From Acetobacteraceae bacterium (GTDB taxonomy: Bacteria > Pseudomonadota > Alphaproteobacteria > Acetobacterales > Acetobacteraceae), in the NCBI GenBank assembly GCA_027487675.1, contig JAIYDD010000210.1, positions 1 to 64,000 of the forward strand: 64,000 nt of DNA, written 5' to 3'. Below the pieces are notes generated by a model, which made no database searches, was not told where the DNA came from, and saw only the letters and a list, made by a program, of their open reading frames with translations. Made by a program: the position numbers and the translations under genes. Positions 51,255-60,705 of this stretch are shown one piece after another. The stretch's first letter is position 1. The number at the start of each line of letters is the position of its first letter.

Positions 51255-53282
51255 ATGACCCAGAACCCGCTGCTCGCCGACTGGACCACCGCCTTCGGCG
51301 TGCCGCCCTTCGACCTGATCCACGCCGGGCGCTTCCCCCCTGCCTTCGAAGCCGCGATGGCGGCCCATTCGGCGGAGATCGCGGCCATCGGCAGCGACCC
51401 CGCCCCGCCATCCTTCGCCAACACGGTGGAGGCGCTGGAACGCAGCGGCCGGCTGCTGGACCGCGTGCAGGCGGTGTTCTTCAACCTGGCCGCCAGCCAG
51501 GCGACCGAGGCCTACCAGGCGGTCGAGCGCGAGGTCGCGCCGCTGCTCGCGCGCCATGGCAGCGCCGTCGCCCTCGACCCCGCCAACTTCGCCCGCATCG
51601 CCGCGCTGCACGCGGCGCGCGACCAGCTCGGCCTGGCGCCCGACCAGGCGCGGCTGCTGGACCGGCTGCACATGAACCGCCTGCGCGCCGGCGCCGGCCT
51701 GGATGCGGCAGGCCGCGCGCGGATGTCCGCCATCTCCGCCCGGCTTGCCGCGCTGCACACCGCGTTCGGCCAGAACGTGCTGAAGGACGAGGATGCGTGG
51801 CAGCTCGTGCTGTCGGAGGCCGACCTCGACGGCCTGCCCCCCTTCGCCCGCGACGCCGCGCGCCAGGCGGCGGCCGAGCGCGGGGTGGAGGGATGCGTCG
51901 TCACCCTCTCGCGCTCCTCCATCGAGCCCTTCCTGACCTTCTCGGCCCGCCGCGACCTGCGCGAGATCGCCTGGCGCGCCTGGGTGGAGCGCGGCAGCGG
52001 CACGCTCGGCGCCGACAACCGCCCCCTGATCCGCGAGATCCTGGCGCTGCGCGCCGAACGCGCGCGGCTGCTCGGCCATGCCGATTTCGCGCGCTACCGG
52101 CTGGCGGACAGCATGGCCGGCGCGCCGGAGGCCGCGGAGCGCCTGCTGCGCCAGGTCTGGTCGCCGGCCGTCCGCCGCGCCGAGGCCGAGCGCGCCGAAC
52201 TGGCCGAACTGGCGCGGGCGGGCGGGCAGGACGCGCCGCTCGAAGCCTGGGACTGGCGCTACTGGTCCGAGAAGCTGCGCCAGGCGCGGCACGCCATCGA
52301 TGCCTCCGCCCTCAAGCCCTTCTTCCCGCTCGACGCGATGATCGGCGCCGCCTTCGAGACCGCCGGCCGCCTGTTCGGCCTGCGCTTCGCGGAACGTGCC
52401 GACATCCCGACCTACCACCCGGATGTCCGCGCCTTCGAGGTGCAGGGGCCGTGCGGCGCGCATGTCGGCGTGCTGCTGCTCGACAATTTCGCCAGGCCCG
52501 CCAAGCGGTCGGGGGCCTGGATGAGCAGCTTCCGGGTGGCCGAGGCGCTGGACGCCCCGGTCTCGCCGATCGTGGTCAACAACAACAACGTCGCGAAATC
52601 CGACCCCGCCCTGCTGTCCTACGACGAGGCGGAGACGCTGTTCCACGAATTCGGCCATGCCCTGCACGGGCTGCTGTCGGCCGCCCGCTACCCCTCGCAA
52701 TCGGGCACGGCGGTGCTGCGCGACTTCGTCGAATTCCCCTCCCAGGTGCTGGAGCACTGGCTGTCCGTGCCGGAGACGCTGCGCCGCCACGCCCGCCACC
52801 ACGAGACCGGCGAGCCGCTGCCGGAGGCGATGCTGGCGCGGCTGCTGGCGTCGCGGACCCACGGCCAGGGCTTTGCCACGGTGGAGTTCGTCTCCTCCGC
52901 GCTGATCGACCTGGCGCTGCACCGGCACCCCGACCCGGCGTCGCTCGACATCGACGCCTTCGAGGCGGCGTTCCTGGCGGGGATCGGCATGCCGCGGGGC
53001 ATCGTGCTGCGCCACCGGCCGGCGCATTTCCAGCACCTGTTCTCGGGCGGCGGCTACGCGGCGGGCTACTACGCCTACATGTGGGCCGAGGTGCTGGACG
53101 CCGACGCCTTCGACGCGTTCCGGGAAGCCGGCGATCCCTTCCACCCGGACCTGGCCGGGAAGCTGAAGGCCATCTACGCCGCCGGCGACACAAGCGACCC
53201 GATGGAGCTCTACGTCGCCTTCCGCGGCGCCGAGCCGCGGGTCGACGCGCTGCTCAGGCATCGCGGGCTGGCGGAGGCCTGA
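51255..53282 (+). CDS. M3 family oligopeptidase (oligopeptidase A/dipeptidyl carboxypeptidase)
   Basis: A 675-residue thimet-type zinc metallopeptidase. The zinc motif HEFGH is in ETLFHEFGHALHGLLS near residue 460, with the third ligand Glu about 28 residues on in RDFVEFPSQVLEHW. The late motif HLFSGGGYAAGYYAYMWAE is characteristic of the family. No signal peptide, so cytoplasmic. It would degrade short peptides, completing peptide turnover. ATG 51255 is the natural start (MTQNPLL). It is convergent with the PEP-CTERM-like gene, 21 bases apart. Confidence 0.93.
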   Translation: MTQNPLLADWTTAFGVPPFDLIHAGRFPPAFEAAMAAHSAEIAAIGSDPAPPSFANTVEALERSGRLLDRVQAVFFNLAASQATEAYQAVEREVAPLLARHGSAVALDPANFARIAALHAARDQLGLAPDQARLLDRLHMNRLRAGAGLDAAGRARMSAISARLAALHTAFGQNVLKDEDAWQLVLSEADLDGLPPFARDAARQAAAERGVEGCVVTLSRSSIEPFLTFSARRDLREIAWRAWVERGSGTLGADNRPLIREILALRAERARLLGHADFARYRLADSMAGAPEAAERLLRQVWSPAVRRAEAERAELAELARAGGQDAPLEAWDWRYWSEKLRQARHAIDASALKPFFPLDAMIGAAFETAGRLFGLRFAERADIPTYHPDVRAFEVQGPCGAHVGVLLLDNFARPAKRSGAWMSSFRVAEALDAPVSPIVVNNNNVAKSDPALLSYDEAETLFHEFGHALHGLLSAARYPSQSGTAVLRDFVEFPSQVLEHWLSVPETLRRHARHHETGEPLPEAMLARLLASRTHGQGFATVEFVSSALIDLALHRHPDPASLDIDAFEAAFLAGIGMPRGIVLRHRPAHFQHLFSGGGYAAGYYAYMWAEVLDADAFDAFREAGDPFHPDLAGKLKAIYAAGDTSDPMELYVAFRGAEPRVDALLRHRGLAEA

Positions 53283-53303
53283 CCGGCCGCCGCCCCGCCG
53301 CGG

Positions 53304-53975
53304 TCAGGCCATGCGCCGCCGCAGCCGCCGCGCCAGCGCGAGCCCGCCGAGGGCCACCGCCATCAGGCCCAGCGCCGCCGGCGCCGGCACCGGCACGGGC
53401 GATTCGCCGACCCGCATCTGCACCAGGTTCGCCGAGCCGCCGCCACCGGCGAGCGTCACCTCCCCGGTCACGCGCAGGCCGTTGCCGCCCCAGTCGTCGG
53501 TGGTGACGAAATAGACCTCGGTCATCCCGGACCGGCCGCTGACGATGGGCAGGTCGCGCGTCCTGCCATCGACCGAGGTGAGCGTGACGCTGGCCGCGCG
53601 GTTGACGAGGATGGCGAGCGTGTTGCCCACCAGCGCGACGGTGGCGCCGCGCGACACCTCCGTCGCGCCCACCCGGAGCCGGATGCCCGCGCCGTCCCAG
53701 GTCAGCGTGAAGGGATGCGCCGCGGTGCCCCAGGCATATTCGCCCTGGCTGAAGCGGCCCGGCCGGCTGGTGCCCTCGCCCACGCCGAGTTCCCAATCGG
53801 CCCGGCCGGCCCGGCCGCCGCGCAGCTCCACCCCGTAGAGGCCGCCGCCGCCCGGGCCGCGCGCGGCCTCGCGCACGAAGCCGGCGCCGTCGGTGATGAT
53901 GACGGCCGCGCCGGCCTGCATCGGCAGGCCGGCGACGCCGATGCCGAGCAGGGCGCGGGCGAGCAGGCGGGGCAT
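53304..53975 (-). CDS. Secreted beta-rich protein with a PEP-CTERM-like C-terminal anchor
   Basis: A 223-residue protein. Residues 1-22 are a signal peptide (LLARALLGIGVAGLPMQAGA). The middle is Gly-rich with predicted beta strands (YGVELRGGRAGRADWELGVG, VYFVTTDDWGGNGLRVTGEV). The C-terminus reads VPVPAPAALGLMAVALGGLALARRLRRR, a VPxPA-type sorting signal followed by a hydrophobic helix and Arg cluster, as in PEP-CTERM proteins that are processed by an exosortase. The usual Glu of the PEP box is replaced by Ala here. Strong GGAGG precedes ATG 53975. No exosortase is in the window. Confidence 0.78.
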   Translation of the reverse strand: MPRLLARALLGIGVAGLPMQAGAAVIITDGAGFVREAARGPGGGGLYGVELRGGRAGRADWELGVGEGTSRPGRFSQGEYAWGTAAHPFTLTWDGAGIRLRVGATEVSRGATVALVGNTLAILVNRAASVTLTSVDGRTRDLPIVSGRSGMTEVYFVTTDDWGGNGLRVTGEVTLAGGGGSANLVQMRVGESPVPVPAPAALGLMAVALGGLALARRLRRRMA

Positions 53976-54203
53976 GGTCCGACCTCCGGTGCGGGGCATC
54001 CGCGCGGGCCGCCCGGAGCCGAGCGCCGCGCGCGCGCCGCGGGCGCCCGCCGGATGCGTCGCCGACACCATCGCCCCGGGACGCTCACCAAAGGATGAAG
54101 GCGGCCGCTTGCGGCCGGCGACGAAGCGCGGCACCGGCCGGGCGCGCATGCCGGCCCGCCGCGCCGGGCCGAACCCTGCCGCGCCGCGACCCCGGGCAGG
54201 CGC

Positions 54204-55121
54204 TCAGCCAGGCCCCTGCCAGGGATGCACCGACGCCCAATGCCGCGCGATGTCGACCCGCCGCGCCACCCAGGCCCCGCGCCGTGCCGCCACGTGGTCG
54301 AGCAGGCGCTTCAGCCCCATCGCCCGCGCCGGGTGCCCGACCAGCCGGCAATGCAGCCCGACCGACATCATCCGCGGCCGGCCCGCCGCCCCTTCCTCCC
54401 ACAGCATGTCGAAGGCGTCGCGCACGAAGCCGAACCAGGCATCGGCGGAAGCCAGCGGCCCGGTGAAGGCGCGGTCGTTGTTGGTCAGCGAATAGGGCAC
54501 CACCAGGTGGCCCCTTCCTTCGACCTCCACCCAGAAGGGCAGCTCGTCGCCGTAGTAGTCGCTGTCGTAGAGGAAGCCGCCATGCCCGACGAGCAGCCGG
54601 CGGGTGTTCTCGGACGGGCCGTAGCGGCAGTACCAGCCATCCGGCGGCGCGCCGGTGGTGCGGACCAGGCTCTGCACGGCGCGGGCGATGCGCGCGCGTT
54701 CTTCCTCCTCCGACAGCTCCCAGTGCTTCTCCCACCGCCAGCCATGGCAGCAGAGGTCGTGGCCGGCCTTGCGGATCGCGGCCGCCACCTCCGGGTTGCG
54801 TTCCAGTGCCAGGGCGCAGCCGAAGACGGTCAGCGGCAGCCCGCGCTCCTCGAACAGCCGCAGGATGCGCCAGACGCCGACGCGGCTGCCGTAGTCGAAC
54901 ATCCCCTCCGCCGCCAGGTCGCGCCCCGACCGCACCTGCACCTGGCCGTTCGCCTCGGTCAGCCCGGTGTCCTGCAAGGCGTCGCCATCCAGCGGCGAGG
55001 GCTCCGACCCCTCCTCGTAGTTCAGCACGAAGTTGATGGCGACCCGGGCGCCGTCCGGCCATTGCGGGTCCGGCGGGTTGGCGCCGTAGCCGACGACGTC
55101 GCGGACCACCTGGTAGGGCAT
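54204..55121 (-). CDS. Polysaccharide deacetylase family protein (PuuE-like allantoinase/chitooligosaccharide deacetylase fold)
   Basis: A 305-residue NodB-homology protein. It opens with the allantoinase-type PPDPQWPDGARVAINFVLNYEEGSE, then LPLTVFGCALALERNPEVA, the metal-site KAGHDLCCHGWRWEKHWELSEEEE and the Arg/Tyr-bearing GWYCRYGPSENTRRLL. This N-terminus is closer to PuuE-like cyclic-imide/allantoin hydrolases than to chitin deacetylases. Which substrate applies is uncertain. It lies 13 bases after the small KTSC-like gene, so the two are probably one transcript. Confidence 0.87.
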   Translation of the reverse strand: MPYQVVRDVVGYGANPPDPQWPDGARVAINFVLNYEEGSEPSPLDGDALQDTGLTEANGQVQVRSGRDLAAEGMFDYGSRVGVWRILRLFEERGLPLTVFGCALALERNPEVAAAIRKAGHDLCCHGWRWEKHWELSEEEERARIARAVQSLVRTTGAPPDGWYCRYGPSENTRRLLVGHGGFLYDSDYYGDELPFWVEVEGRGHLVVPYSLTNNDRAFTGPLASADAWFGFVRDAFDMLWEEGAAGRPRMMSVGLHCRLVGHPARAMGLKRLLDHVAARRGAWVARRVDIARHWASVHPWQGPG

Positions 55122-55134
55122 GGCGGGCTTTCCT

Positions 55135-55452
55135 TCAGCGGGCGGCGGGCTGCACGGGCGGCGGCCCGGCGGTGCGACGATAGCGCGGCTCCACCTCGCG
55201 CAGCAGGAAGGCGGCGATGGCGTGGGTGCGGACCAGCTCTCGGAAGACGTCGACCGGCACGGCGGCATAGTCCATCGCCGGCCCGTCCCGCCGCGCCACC
55301 CGCAAGGTGCCCGGCCGCGCCGGATCGCCGCACCACCGCGCCGAGGCATAGGTGGGCGAGGCCAGCGTCGAGAGGCTGCAGGTCTCCGCGCCGCTGGCCG
55401 GCGAAGCGCCCGCCGACGCCAGCGCCAGCAGCGCCACCCCTGCACGGATCAT
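55135..55452 (-). CDS. Small secreted protein with KTSC-like core
   Basis: A 105-residue protein with a signal peptide (VALLALASAGASPASGA) ending near residue 22 and two Cys in the mature part (ETCSLST and ARWCGDP), possibly disulfide bonded. The core VPVDVFRELVRTHAIAAFLLREVEPRYRR resembles the KTSC-domain pattern (hydrophobic-Val-Pro helix, then a Tyr/Arg end), but the likeness is weak. Function unknown. Co-directional and 13 bases from the deacetylase gene. Confidence 0.55.
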   Translation of the reverse strand: MIRAGVALLALASAGASPASGAETCSLSTLASPTYASARWCGDPARPGTLRVARRDGPAMDYAAVPVDVFRELVRTHAIAAFLLREVEPRYRRTAGPPPVQPAAR

Positions 55453-55651
55453 CCACCCCGCCCCCGCTCCGAGCCCTTGCCATTAGCTTGCCGGCGGCGG
55501 GTCCGGAAGCCGGCACGGGCCGGCGCCGCGCGCGGCGTGCCGAGCTGGATGCCGGCGCGCATCCCCCTTCCCGCCCCGGCATTCGCGCGCGGCCGCGCCC
55601 GCCGCGGCATGATGCCCGCAGGCACCCTGGCCGAGGCGCCCGCCGGCCCCC

Positions 55652-57142
55652 TCAGCCGCCGAGCCGCGCCGCCAGCCGCGCCTGCCCCGCCGCATCCATG
55701 TGCAGGCCGAGGCGGGACCGGCGCCACAGCACATCCTCCGCCCGCCGCGCCCATTCGCGCGCGACCAGCCAGTCCAGCTCGCGTTCCGTGAAGCCGGCGC
55801 CGAAATCCTCGCCGAGATCGGCCAGCGACCGCGCGCCCTCCAGCATCGCGTCCAGCTCCGAGCCATAGGCGCGCACCATCCGCCGCAGCATGGGCATGGG
55901 CAGCCAGGGATGCCGCCGCGCCAGCGCCGCCGCGTAGCCCGCGACGTCGTGCCCGCCGAGCCCGCCCCCCGGCAGCTTCGCGCCCGCCGTCCAGGCCGCG
56001 CCCGGCCGGCCGAGCGCCGCGGCGACCTGCCCCACCGCCTCCTCCGCCAGCCGCCGATAGGTGGTGATCTTGCCGCCATGCACCGCCAGCACCGGCGCCT
56101 GCCCGCCCGCCTGGTCGAGCGTCAGCACATAGTCGCGCGTCACGGCGGAGGGATCGTCCGATCCGTCGTCGTGCAGCGGCCGCACGCCGGAGAAGCTCCA
56201 GACGATGTCCGCCGTCCGCGGCGCGACGCGGAACTGCCGGCCCACCGCGGCGCAGAGATAGGCCGCCTCTTCCGCCGAGCAGCGCGCGTCCCGCGCATCG
56301 CCCTCATGCGGGACGTCCGTCGTGCCGACCAGCGAGAAGCGGCCCTCATAGGGAATGACGAAGACCACGCGGCGGTCGTCGTTCTGCAGGATGTAGGCCT
56401 GCTCGCCCTCGTACAGCGCGGGCAGCACGATATGGCTGCCGCGGACCAGCCGCACGCGCCCCCGCGCCGGCGCGCGCGCCGCGTCCTGCGCCTGCATCAC
56501 CCAGGGCCCGGCGGCATTCACCAGGGCGCGGGCGCGGACCTGCCTCTCCGTCCCGTCCCCCGCCACCAGCCGGCAGGTCCAGCCGGCGGCGTCGCGGGTC
56601 GCGCCGGCGAAGGCGGTGCGCACCAGCACCTGCGCGCCCCGGTCGGCGGCGTCGCGGGCGTTGAGCACCACCAGGCGGCTGTCCTCCACCCAGCAATCGG
56701 AATAGGCGAAGGCGTCGGTGATCCCCTCGGCCAGCGGCCTTCCGAAGGGATGGCGCGGCACCGCGATCGCCTCCGTCCCCGGCAGGGAGACGCGGCGCGC
56801 CAGGTGGTCATACAGGAACAGGCCGGCCCGGATCAGCCAGCGCGGCCGCATCGAAGGCCGGTGCGGCAGCACGAAGCGCATCGGCCAGACGATGTGGGGC
56901 GCGATGCGCAGCAGCACCTCGCGCTCGGCCAGCGCTTCGCGCACCAGGCGGAACTCGTACTGCTCCAGGTAGCGCAGCCCGCCATGGACCAGCTTCGAGG
57001 AGTTGGAGGAGGTGGCGCCCGCCAGGTCGCCGCGCTCCACCAGGCAGGTGGCCAGCCCCCGCCCCTGGGCATCGCGCGCGATGCCGGCGCCGTTCACGCC
57101 GCCGCCGATCACCAGCAGGTCGAAGGCGTCGGGCGCGCTCAT
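55652..57142 (-). CDS. glpD: FAD-dependent glycerol-3-phosphate dehydrogenase
   Basis: A 496-residue flavoprotein. The FAD-binding motif LLVIGGGVNGAGIARDAQGRG is at residues 8-29, followed by VERGDLAGATSSNSSKLVHGGLRYLEQYEF, the GlpD signature with catalytic His/Arg. Later landmarks are VRGSHIVLPALY and SGVRPLHDDGSDDPSAVTRDYV. It would oxidise glycerol 3-phosphate to dihydroxyacetone phosphate and pass electrons to quinone at the membrane. ATG 57142 gives the normal short N-terminus. No glycerol kinase or facilitator is next to it. Confidence 0.94.
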   Translation of the reverse strand: MSAPDAFDLLVIGGGVNGAGIARDAQGRGLATCLVERGDLAGATSSNSSKLVHGGLRYLEQYEFRLVREALAEREVLLRIAPHIVWPMRFVLPHRPSMRPRWLIRAGLFLYDHLARRVSLPGTEAIAVPRHPFGRPLAEGITDAFAYSDCWVEDSRLVVLNARDAADRGAQVLVRTAFAGATRDAAGWTCRLVAGDGTERQVRARALVNAAGPWVMQAQDAARAPARGRVRLVRGSHIVLPALYEGEQAYILQNDDRRVVFVIPYEGRFSLVGTTDVPHEGDARDARCSAEEAAYLCAAVGRQFRVAPRTADIVWSFSGVRPLHDDGSDDPSAVTRDYVLTLDQAGGQAPVLAVHGGKITTYRRLAEEAVGQVAAALGRPGAAWTAGAKLPGGGLGGHDVAGYAAALARRHPWLPMPMLRRMVRAYGSELDAMLEGARSLADLGEDFGAGFTERELDWLVAREWARRAEDVLWRRSRLGLHMDAAGQARLAARLGG

Positions 57143-57230
57143 GCCGGGAACCGGCGCGGGGCCGGAACGTCGATCTCCATCATCGGCGCCATGTGGCACC
57201 GTCGCGCGCGTCTGTGGAGGGTGCGCCCGG

Positions 57231-58247
57231 CTACTCCATGCGCGGCAGGCTGCCGGGGCGGGAGGCGGGGGGCGGCGGCGCGCCGCCGGCCAGCCTGGCC
57301 CTGGCCGCGCGCGCCGCGGCCGCCAGCGGCGGCACCCGGCGCAGCGCGTCGCGCAGCACGTCGGCCGCGTGGTCGTCGGTGGCCCACCAGCGCAGCAGCT
57401 CGGCATAGGCGGCCATGCGATCGGCGCCGCGCAGGTTGCGCCGCACGACGCGCAGGTAGTTCCAGTAGACCAGCGAATGGAACAGCCGCGCCGCCGCGCC
57501 GTGCCGCGCCGCCGGGTCCTGCCACAGCGCCGCCGCGCGGCGGTCCTTCAGCAGGATGGCCCGCGTGTAGCGGCCGGCATGCTCGCGGTGCAGGAACAGC
57601 GGCGCGTCCAGCGCGACCCAGGGCCCGCGCAGCGCCATCTCGGCCAGCAGCACGCGGTCCGATCCGTTGTAGGCGCCGTGCAGCACCGATCCTTCCAGCG
57701 CGGCGCGGCGGAACAGGCCGAAGAAATCCTCGCATTGGTGCCGCGTATGGATCACCGCGCCGAAGCGCCGCGCCGGCTTCGGATCGTCGATGCCGGGGAA
57801 GGCGTTGGCGTAGCGCCGCAGCACCTGGCCCTGCGCGTCGATCTCCGCGATGCCCGTCGTGCAGAGAATGGCGCGCGGCGCGGCGCGCAGCGACGCGACG
57901 GTGGCCGAGAGGTAGCCCGGCGCCAGCGCGTCGTCATGCGCCGCCCATTTGAAGAACTCCCCGCGCGCGAGGGCGAAGCAGCGGTCGTAGTTCGCCGCCG
58001 CGCCCAGGTTGCGCGGGCTGCGGTGGTAGCGGATGCGCGCATCGCCCGCGGCCAGCGCGCGGCAGATCTCCTCCGTGCGGTCGGTGGAGGCGTTGTCGCA
58101 GACGATCAGCTCGAAGTCGCCGAAATCCTGGTCCAGGACCGAGCGGATCGCCGCCTCGACGAACGCCTCCCCGTTGAACACCGGCAGGCCGATGCTCACC
58201 GCGGGCGCGGGCTGCGCCGGGTCGTGATGTCGATCGCACGTGATCAT
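57231..58247 (-). CDS. Glycosyltransferase family 2
   Basis: A 338-residue GT-A enzyme. Core motifs are VSIGLPVFNGEAFVEAAIRSVLDQ, ELIVCDNASTDRTEEICRAL and the metal-binding AAHDDALAPGYL (DD), with the family RNLGAAANYDRCF helix between them; AYNGSDRVLLAEMALRGPW carries the acceptor Asp. Unlike the GT2 at 38433 it has a second conserved FLHREHAGRYTRAI block. It is divergent from the rfbF gene, 503 bases away, and probably belongs to a second glycan set. Confidence 0.9.
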   Translation of the reverse strand: MITCDRHHDPAQPAPAVSIGLPVFNGEAFVEAAIRSVLDQDFGDFELIVCDNASTDRTEEICRALAAGDARIRYHRSPRNLGAAANYDRCFALARGEFFKWAAHDDALAPGYLSATVASLRAAPRAILCTTGIAEIDAQGQVLRRYANAFPGIDDPKPARRFGAVIHTRHQCEDFFGLFRRAALEGSVLHGAYNGSDRVLLAEMALRGPWVALDAPLFLHREHAGRYTRAILLKDRRAAALWQDPAARHGAAARLFHSLVYWNYLRVVRRNLRGADRMAAYAELLRWWATDDHAADVLRDALRRVPPLAAAARAARARLAGGAPPPPASRPGSLPRME

Positions 58248-58750
58248 CGGTGGCGCTCCAACCGCGCTATTCGAGGCTGCGGGGAAGATAGGCCCGCGCG
58301 GGGTCGTTCAGGGCGATCCCCGGCGCTTGTTATTTCACGACATCGTGCCGACCGCGTCCTTCCGCCCACCTCCGCGTTCATCGCGGGACATGATCTGCGC
58401 GACGCGGGAGAAAGACGATGCGATGCGGCATGGACGCCACGCTGCACGGGCGGACCGGCCTGCCCGCGACGGCGCCTCGCCATGCGCGGGCGGCGTGGCG
58501 CGGATGCAGCAGGGCAAAGGAAACGGCGCGAAGCGCGGCGCGCGATGAAACCGGATGCCGCGGGTGACGTGGTGACCTGCATGCGGCGTGTGGCCGAAAG
58601 ATGGCGCGCCGTCCGGTGGCGGAAGGGTTGCCGCCGCAGGGCCGCGCGAGCCGTGCTCGGCGCGCGTGGGGGTTGATCCACGGATTGCAGGGCGCGCCCC
58701 CCGGCGCACGGACAGAGATGCGTTGCCTCGGCGCAACGGGAGAGAGAACG
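58248..58750. other. Intergenic region upstream of rfbF
   Basis: About 500 bases between the divergent GT2 and rfbF genes. The open frame 58240-58548 is Arg/Ala-rich with no family character and is rejected as a gene. I see no RNA gene, riboswitch or clear promoter hexamers. It probably holds divergent promoters and the rfbF leader. Confidence 0.5.
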
Positions 58751-59659
58751 ATGAAGGTTGCAATCCTGGCCGGCGGCCTCGGCTCCCGCCTCGCGGAGGA
58801 GACGGAGGCCCGGCCGAAGCCGATGGTCGAGATCGGCGGCGTGCCGATCCTGTGGCACATCATGCGCTACTACGCCTGCTTCGGGCACGCCGACTTCACC
58901 GTGGCGCTCGGCTACAAGGGCAACGTCATCCGCCGCCACGCGACGGATTTCGCGGCACTCTCCGCCGCCGACCTGCGCATCGACTATTCGCGCCGCCAGG
59001 TGGAATACGGCGCCCAGCACGGCTGCGAAGGCGCGCCCTGGGCGATGGATGGCTGGACGCTCGACCTGGTCGAGACCGGCCTGCACACCAACACCGGCGG
59101 CCGCATCCGCCGCCTGCGCCACCTGCTCCACCGCGAACGCTTCTTCCTGACCTGGGGCGACGGGCTCTCCACCGTGGACCTCGACGCGCTGCTGGCGTTC
59201 CACAAATCCCACGGCAAGCTCGCCACGCTCACCGCCGTCCGCCCGCCCGCGCGCTTCGGCCACCTCGAACTGGACGGCGACCGCATCGCCGTCTTCGACG
59301 AGAAGCCGCAGACCGGCGAGGGCTGGATCAACGGCGCCTTCTTCGTCTGCGAGCCCGGCATCTTCGACTACATCGAGGGCGACGACACCCAGTTCGAGAA
59401 GCAGCCCCTGCAGGACCTGGCGCGCGACGGCCAGCTGATGGCGTTCCGCCACTACGGCTTCTGGCAATGCATGGACACCATCCGCGACAAGCTGCTGCTG
59501 GAGAAGCTGTGGGCCAGCGGGGAAGCGCCCTGGCGCATCTGGGACGATCCCCGCCGCACGCCGGCCGAACGCCGCACGCTGGTCCGCGCCGTCGCGCTGC
59601 CCCAGCCCGCCCTTCCGCAAGCCGCCAACGACCAGGACAGCCAGGCATGCGCATCCTGA
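58751..59659 (+). CDS. rfbF: Glucose-1-phosphate cytidylyltransferase (RfbF)
   Basis: A 302-residue nucleotidyltransferase. It opens VAILAGGLGSRLAEETEARPKPMVEIGG, matching RfbF exactly, and contains NTGGRIRRLRHLLH, FFLTWGDGLSTVDL and the closing FWQCMDTIRDKLLLEKLW. It would make CDP-glucose, the precursor of CDP-dideoxyhexoses or branched sugars. The enzyme core ends near residue 257; the remaining 45 residues are an unusual low-complexity tail. The next gene starts inside it. ATG 58751 is preceded by GAGAGAG. Confidence 0.93.
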   Translation: MKVAILAGGLGSRLAEETEARPKPMVEIGGVPILWHIMRYYACFGHADFTVALGYKGNVIRRHATDFAALSAADLRIDYSRRQVEYGAQHGCEGAPWAMDGWTLDLVETGLHTNTGGRIRRLRHLLHRERFFLTWGDGLSTVDLDALLAFHKSHGKLATLTAVRPPARFGHLELDGDRIAVFDEKPQTGEGWINGAFFVCEPGIFDYIEGDDTQFEKQPLQDLARDGQLMAFRHYGFWQCMDTIRDKLLLEKLWASGEAPWRIWDDPRRTPAERRTLVRAVALPQPALPQAANDQDSQACAS

Positions 59660-60705
59660 CCACCGGCCATCTCGGCTATATCGGCACCGTCGCCGTGCCC
59701 CTGCTGCAGCAGGCGGGGCACGAGGTGGTCGGCATGGACACCGATCTCTACCGCGACAGCACCTTCGGCCCCGATCCCGGCCCGGCCGCGCGCATCCCCA
59801 ACCTCGGCATCGACATCCGCGACGCGACGCCCGACCACCTCTCCGGCTTCGACGCGGTGCTGCACCTGGGCGGCATCCCGAACGACCCGCTCGGCGACCT
59901 CGACCCCGACGTCACCATGCAGATCAACGCCGAGGCGACGGTGTCGCTGGCCCGCGCGGCGAAGCGCGCCGGCATCGGGCGCTTCGTCTTCTCCTCGTCG
60001 TGCTCCAACTACGGCGCCTCGGGCGGCGACCGCCTGCTGGACGAGGACGCGCCCTTCAACCCGGTCACCCCCTATGGACGGTCGAAGGTGGAAGCCGAGC
60101 GCGGCCTGCTGCCGCTGTCCGATGACCGCTTCTCGCCGGTGCTGATGCGCAGCGCGACGGCCTTCGGCGTCTCGCCGCGGCTGCGCTTCGACCTGGTCAT
60201 CAACAACCTCACCGCCTGGGCGGTGGCGACGGGCGACATCCTGCTGAAGTCGGACGGCACGCCCTGGCGCGCCGTCGTCCATGTGGAGGACATCGCGCGC
60301 GCCTTCCTCGCCGTGCTGGAAGCCCCGCGCGAGGCGGTGCACGGGCAGGCCTTCAACGTCGCCTCGGCCGCCGAGAACTACCGCGTGCTCGACATCGCGC
60401 GGATGGTGGAGGAGGAGGTGAAGGGGGCGCGCATCCGCTTCGCCGACGGCGCCGGGCCCGACCTGCGCTGCTACCGCGTGCAGGGCGCGAAGCTCGCCCG
60501 CGCCTTCCCGCGTGCGATCCCCCGCCGCGGCGCCCGCGACGGCATCGCGGAGCTGCACGCCGCCTTCCGCGCGCATTCCGTCGGCGCCGAGGAGTTCGAG
60601 GGCCCGCGCTTCCACCGCAAGGCGCATGTGCTCGCCCATATCGGCGCCGGCCGCATCGGCCCCGACCTGCGCCGCCGCGCGTCCGGCGCGGCGCGCGCGG
60701 CATGA
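59647..60705 (+). CDS. NAD-dependent epimerase/dehydratase (SDR) family sugar enzyme
   Basis: A 352-residue extended SDR. The cofactor motif is TTGHLGYIGTVAVPLLQQAGH, the catalytic Ser region is FVFSSSCSNYGASGG and the YxxxK is PYGRSKVEAE. It would epimerise, reduce or dehydrate a nucleotide sugar. Location directly after rfbF suggests a CDP-sugar, but it does not show clear CDP-glucose-4,6-dehydratase (RfbG) features. Its start overlaps rfbF by 13 bases and its stop overlaps the methyltransferase ATG by four, so the three genes are tightly coupled. Confidence 0.89.
   Translation: MRILTTGHLGYIGTVAVPLLQQAGHEVVGMDTDLYRDSTFGPDPGPAARIPNLGIDIRDATPDHLSGFDAVLHLGGIPNDPLGDLDPDVTMQINAEATVSLARAAKRAGIGRFVFSSSCSNYGASGGDRLLDEDAPFNPVTPYGRSKVEAERGLLPLSDDRFSPVLMRSATAFGVSPRLRFDLVINNLTAWAVATGDILLKSDGTPWRAVVHVEDIARAFLAVLEAPREAVHGQAFNVASAAENYRVLDIARMVEEEVKGARIRFADGAGPDLRCYRVQGAKLARAFPRAIPRRGARDGIAELHAAFRAHSVGAEEFEGPRFHRKAHVLAHIGAGRIGPDLRRRASGAARAA

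Noticed and set aside
58240-58548. A 102-codon ORF upstream of rfbF
   Set aside because: Starts inside the GT2 gene, lacks a ribosome-binding site and translates as Arg/Ala-rich low complexity.
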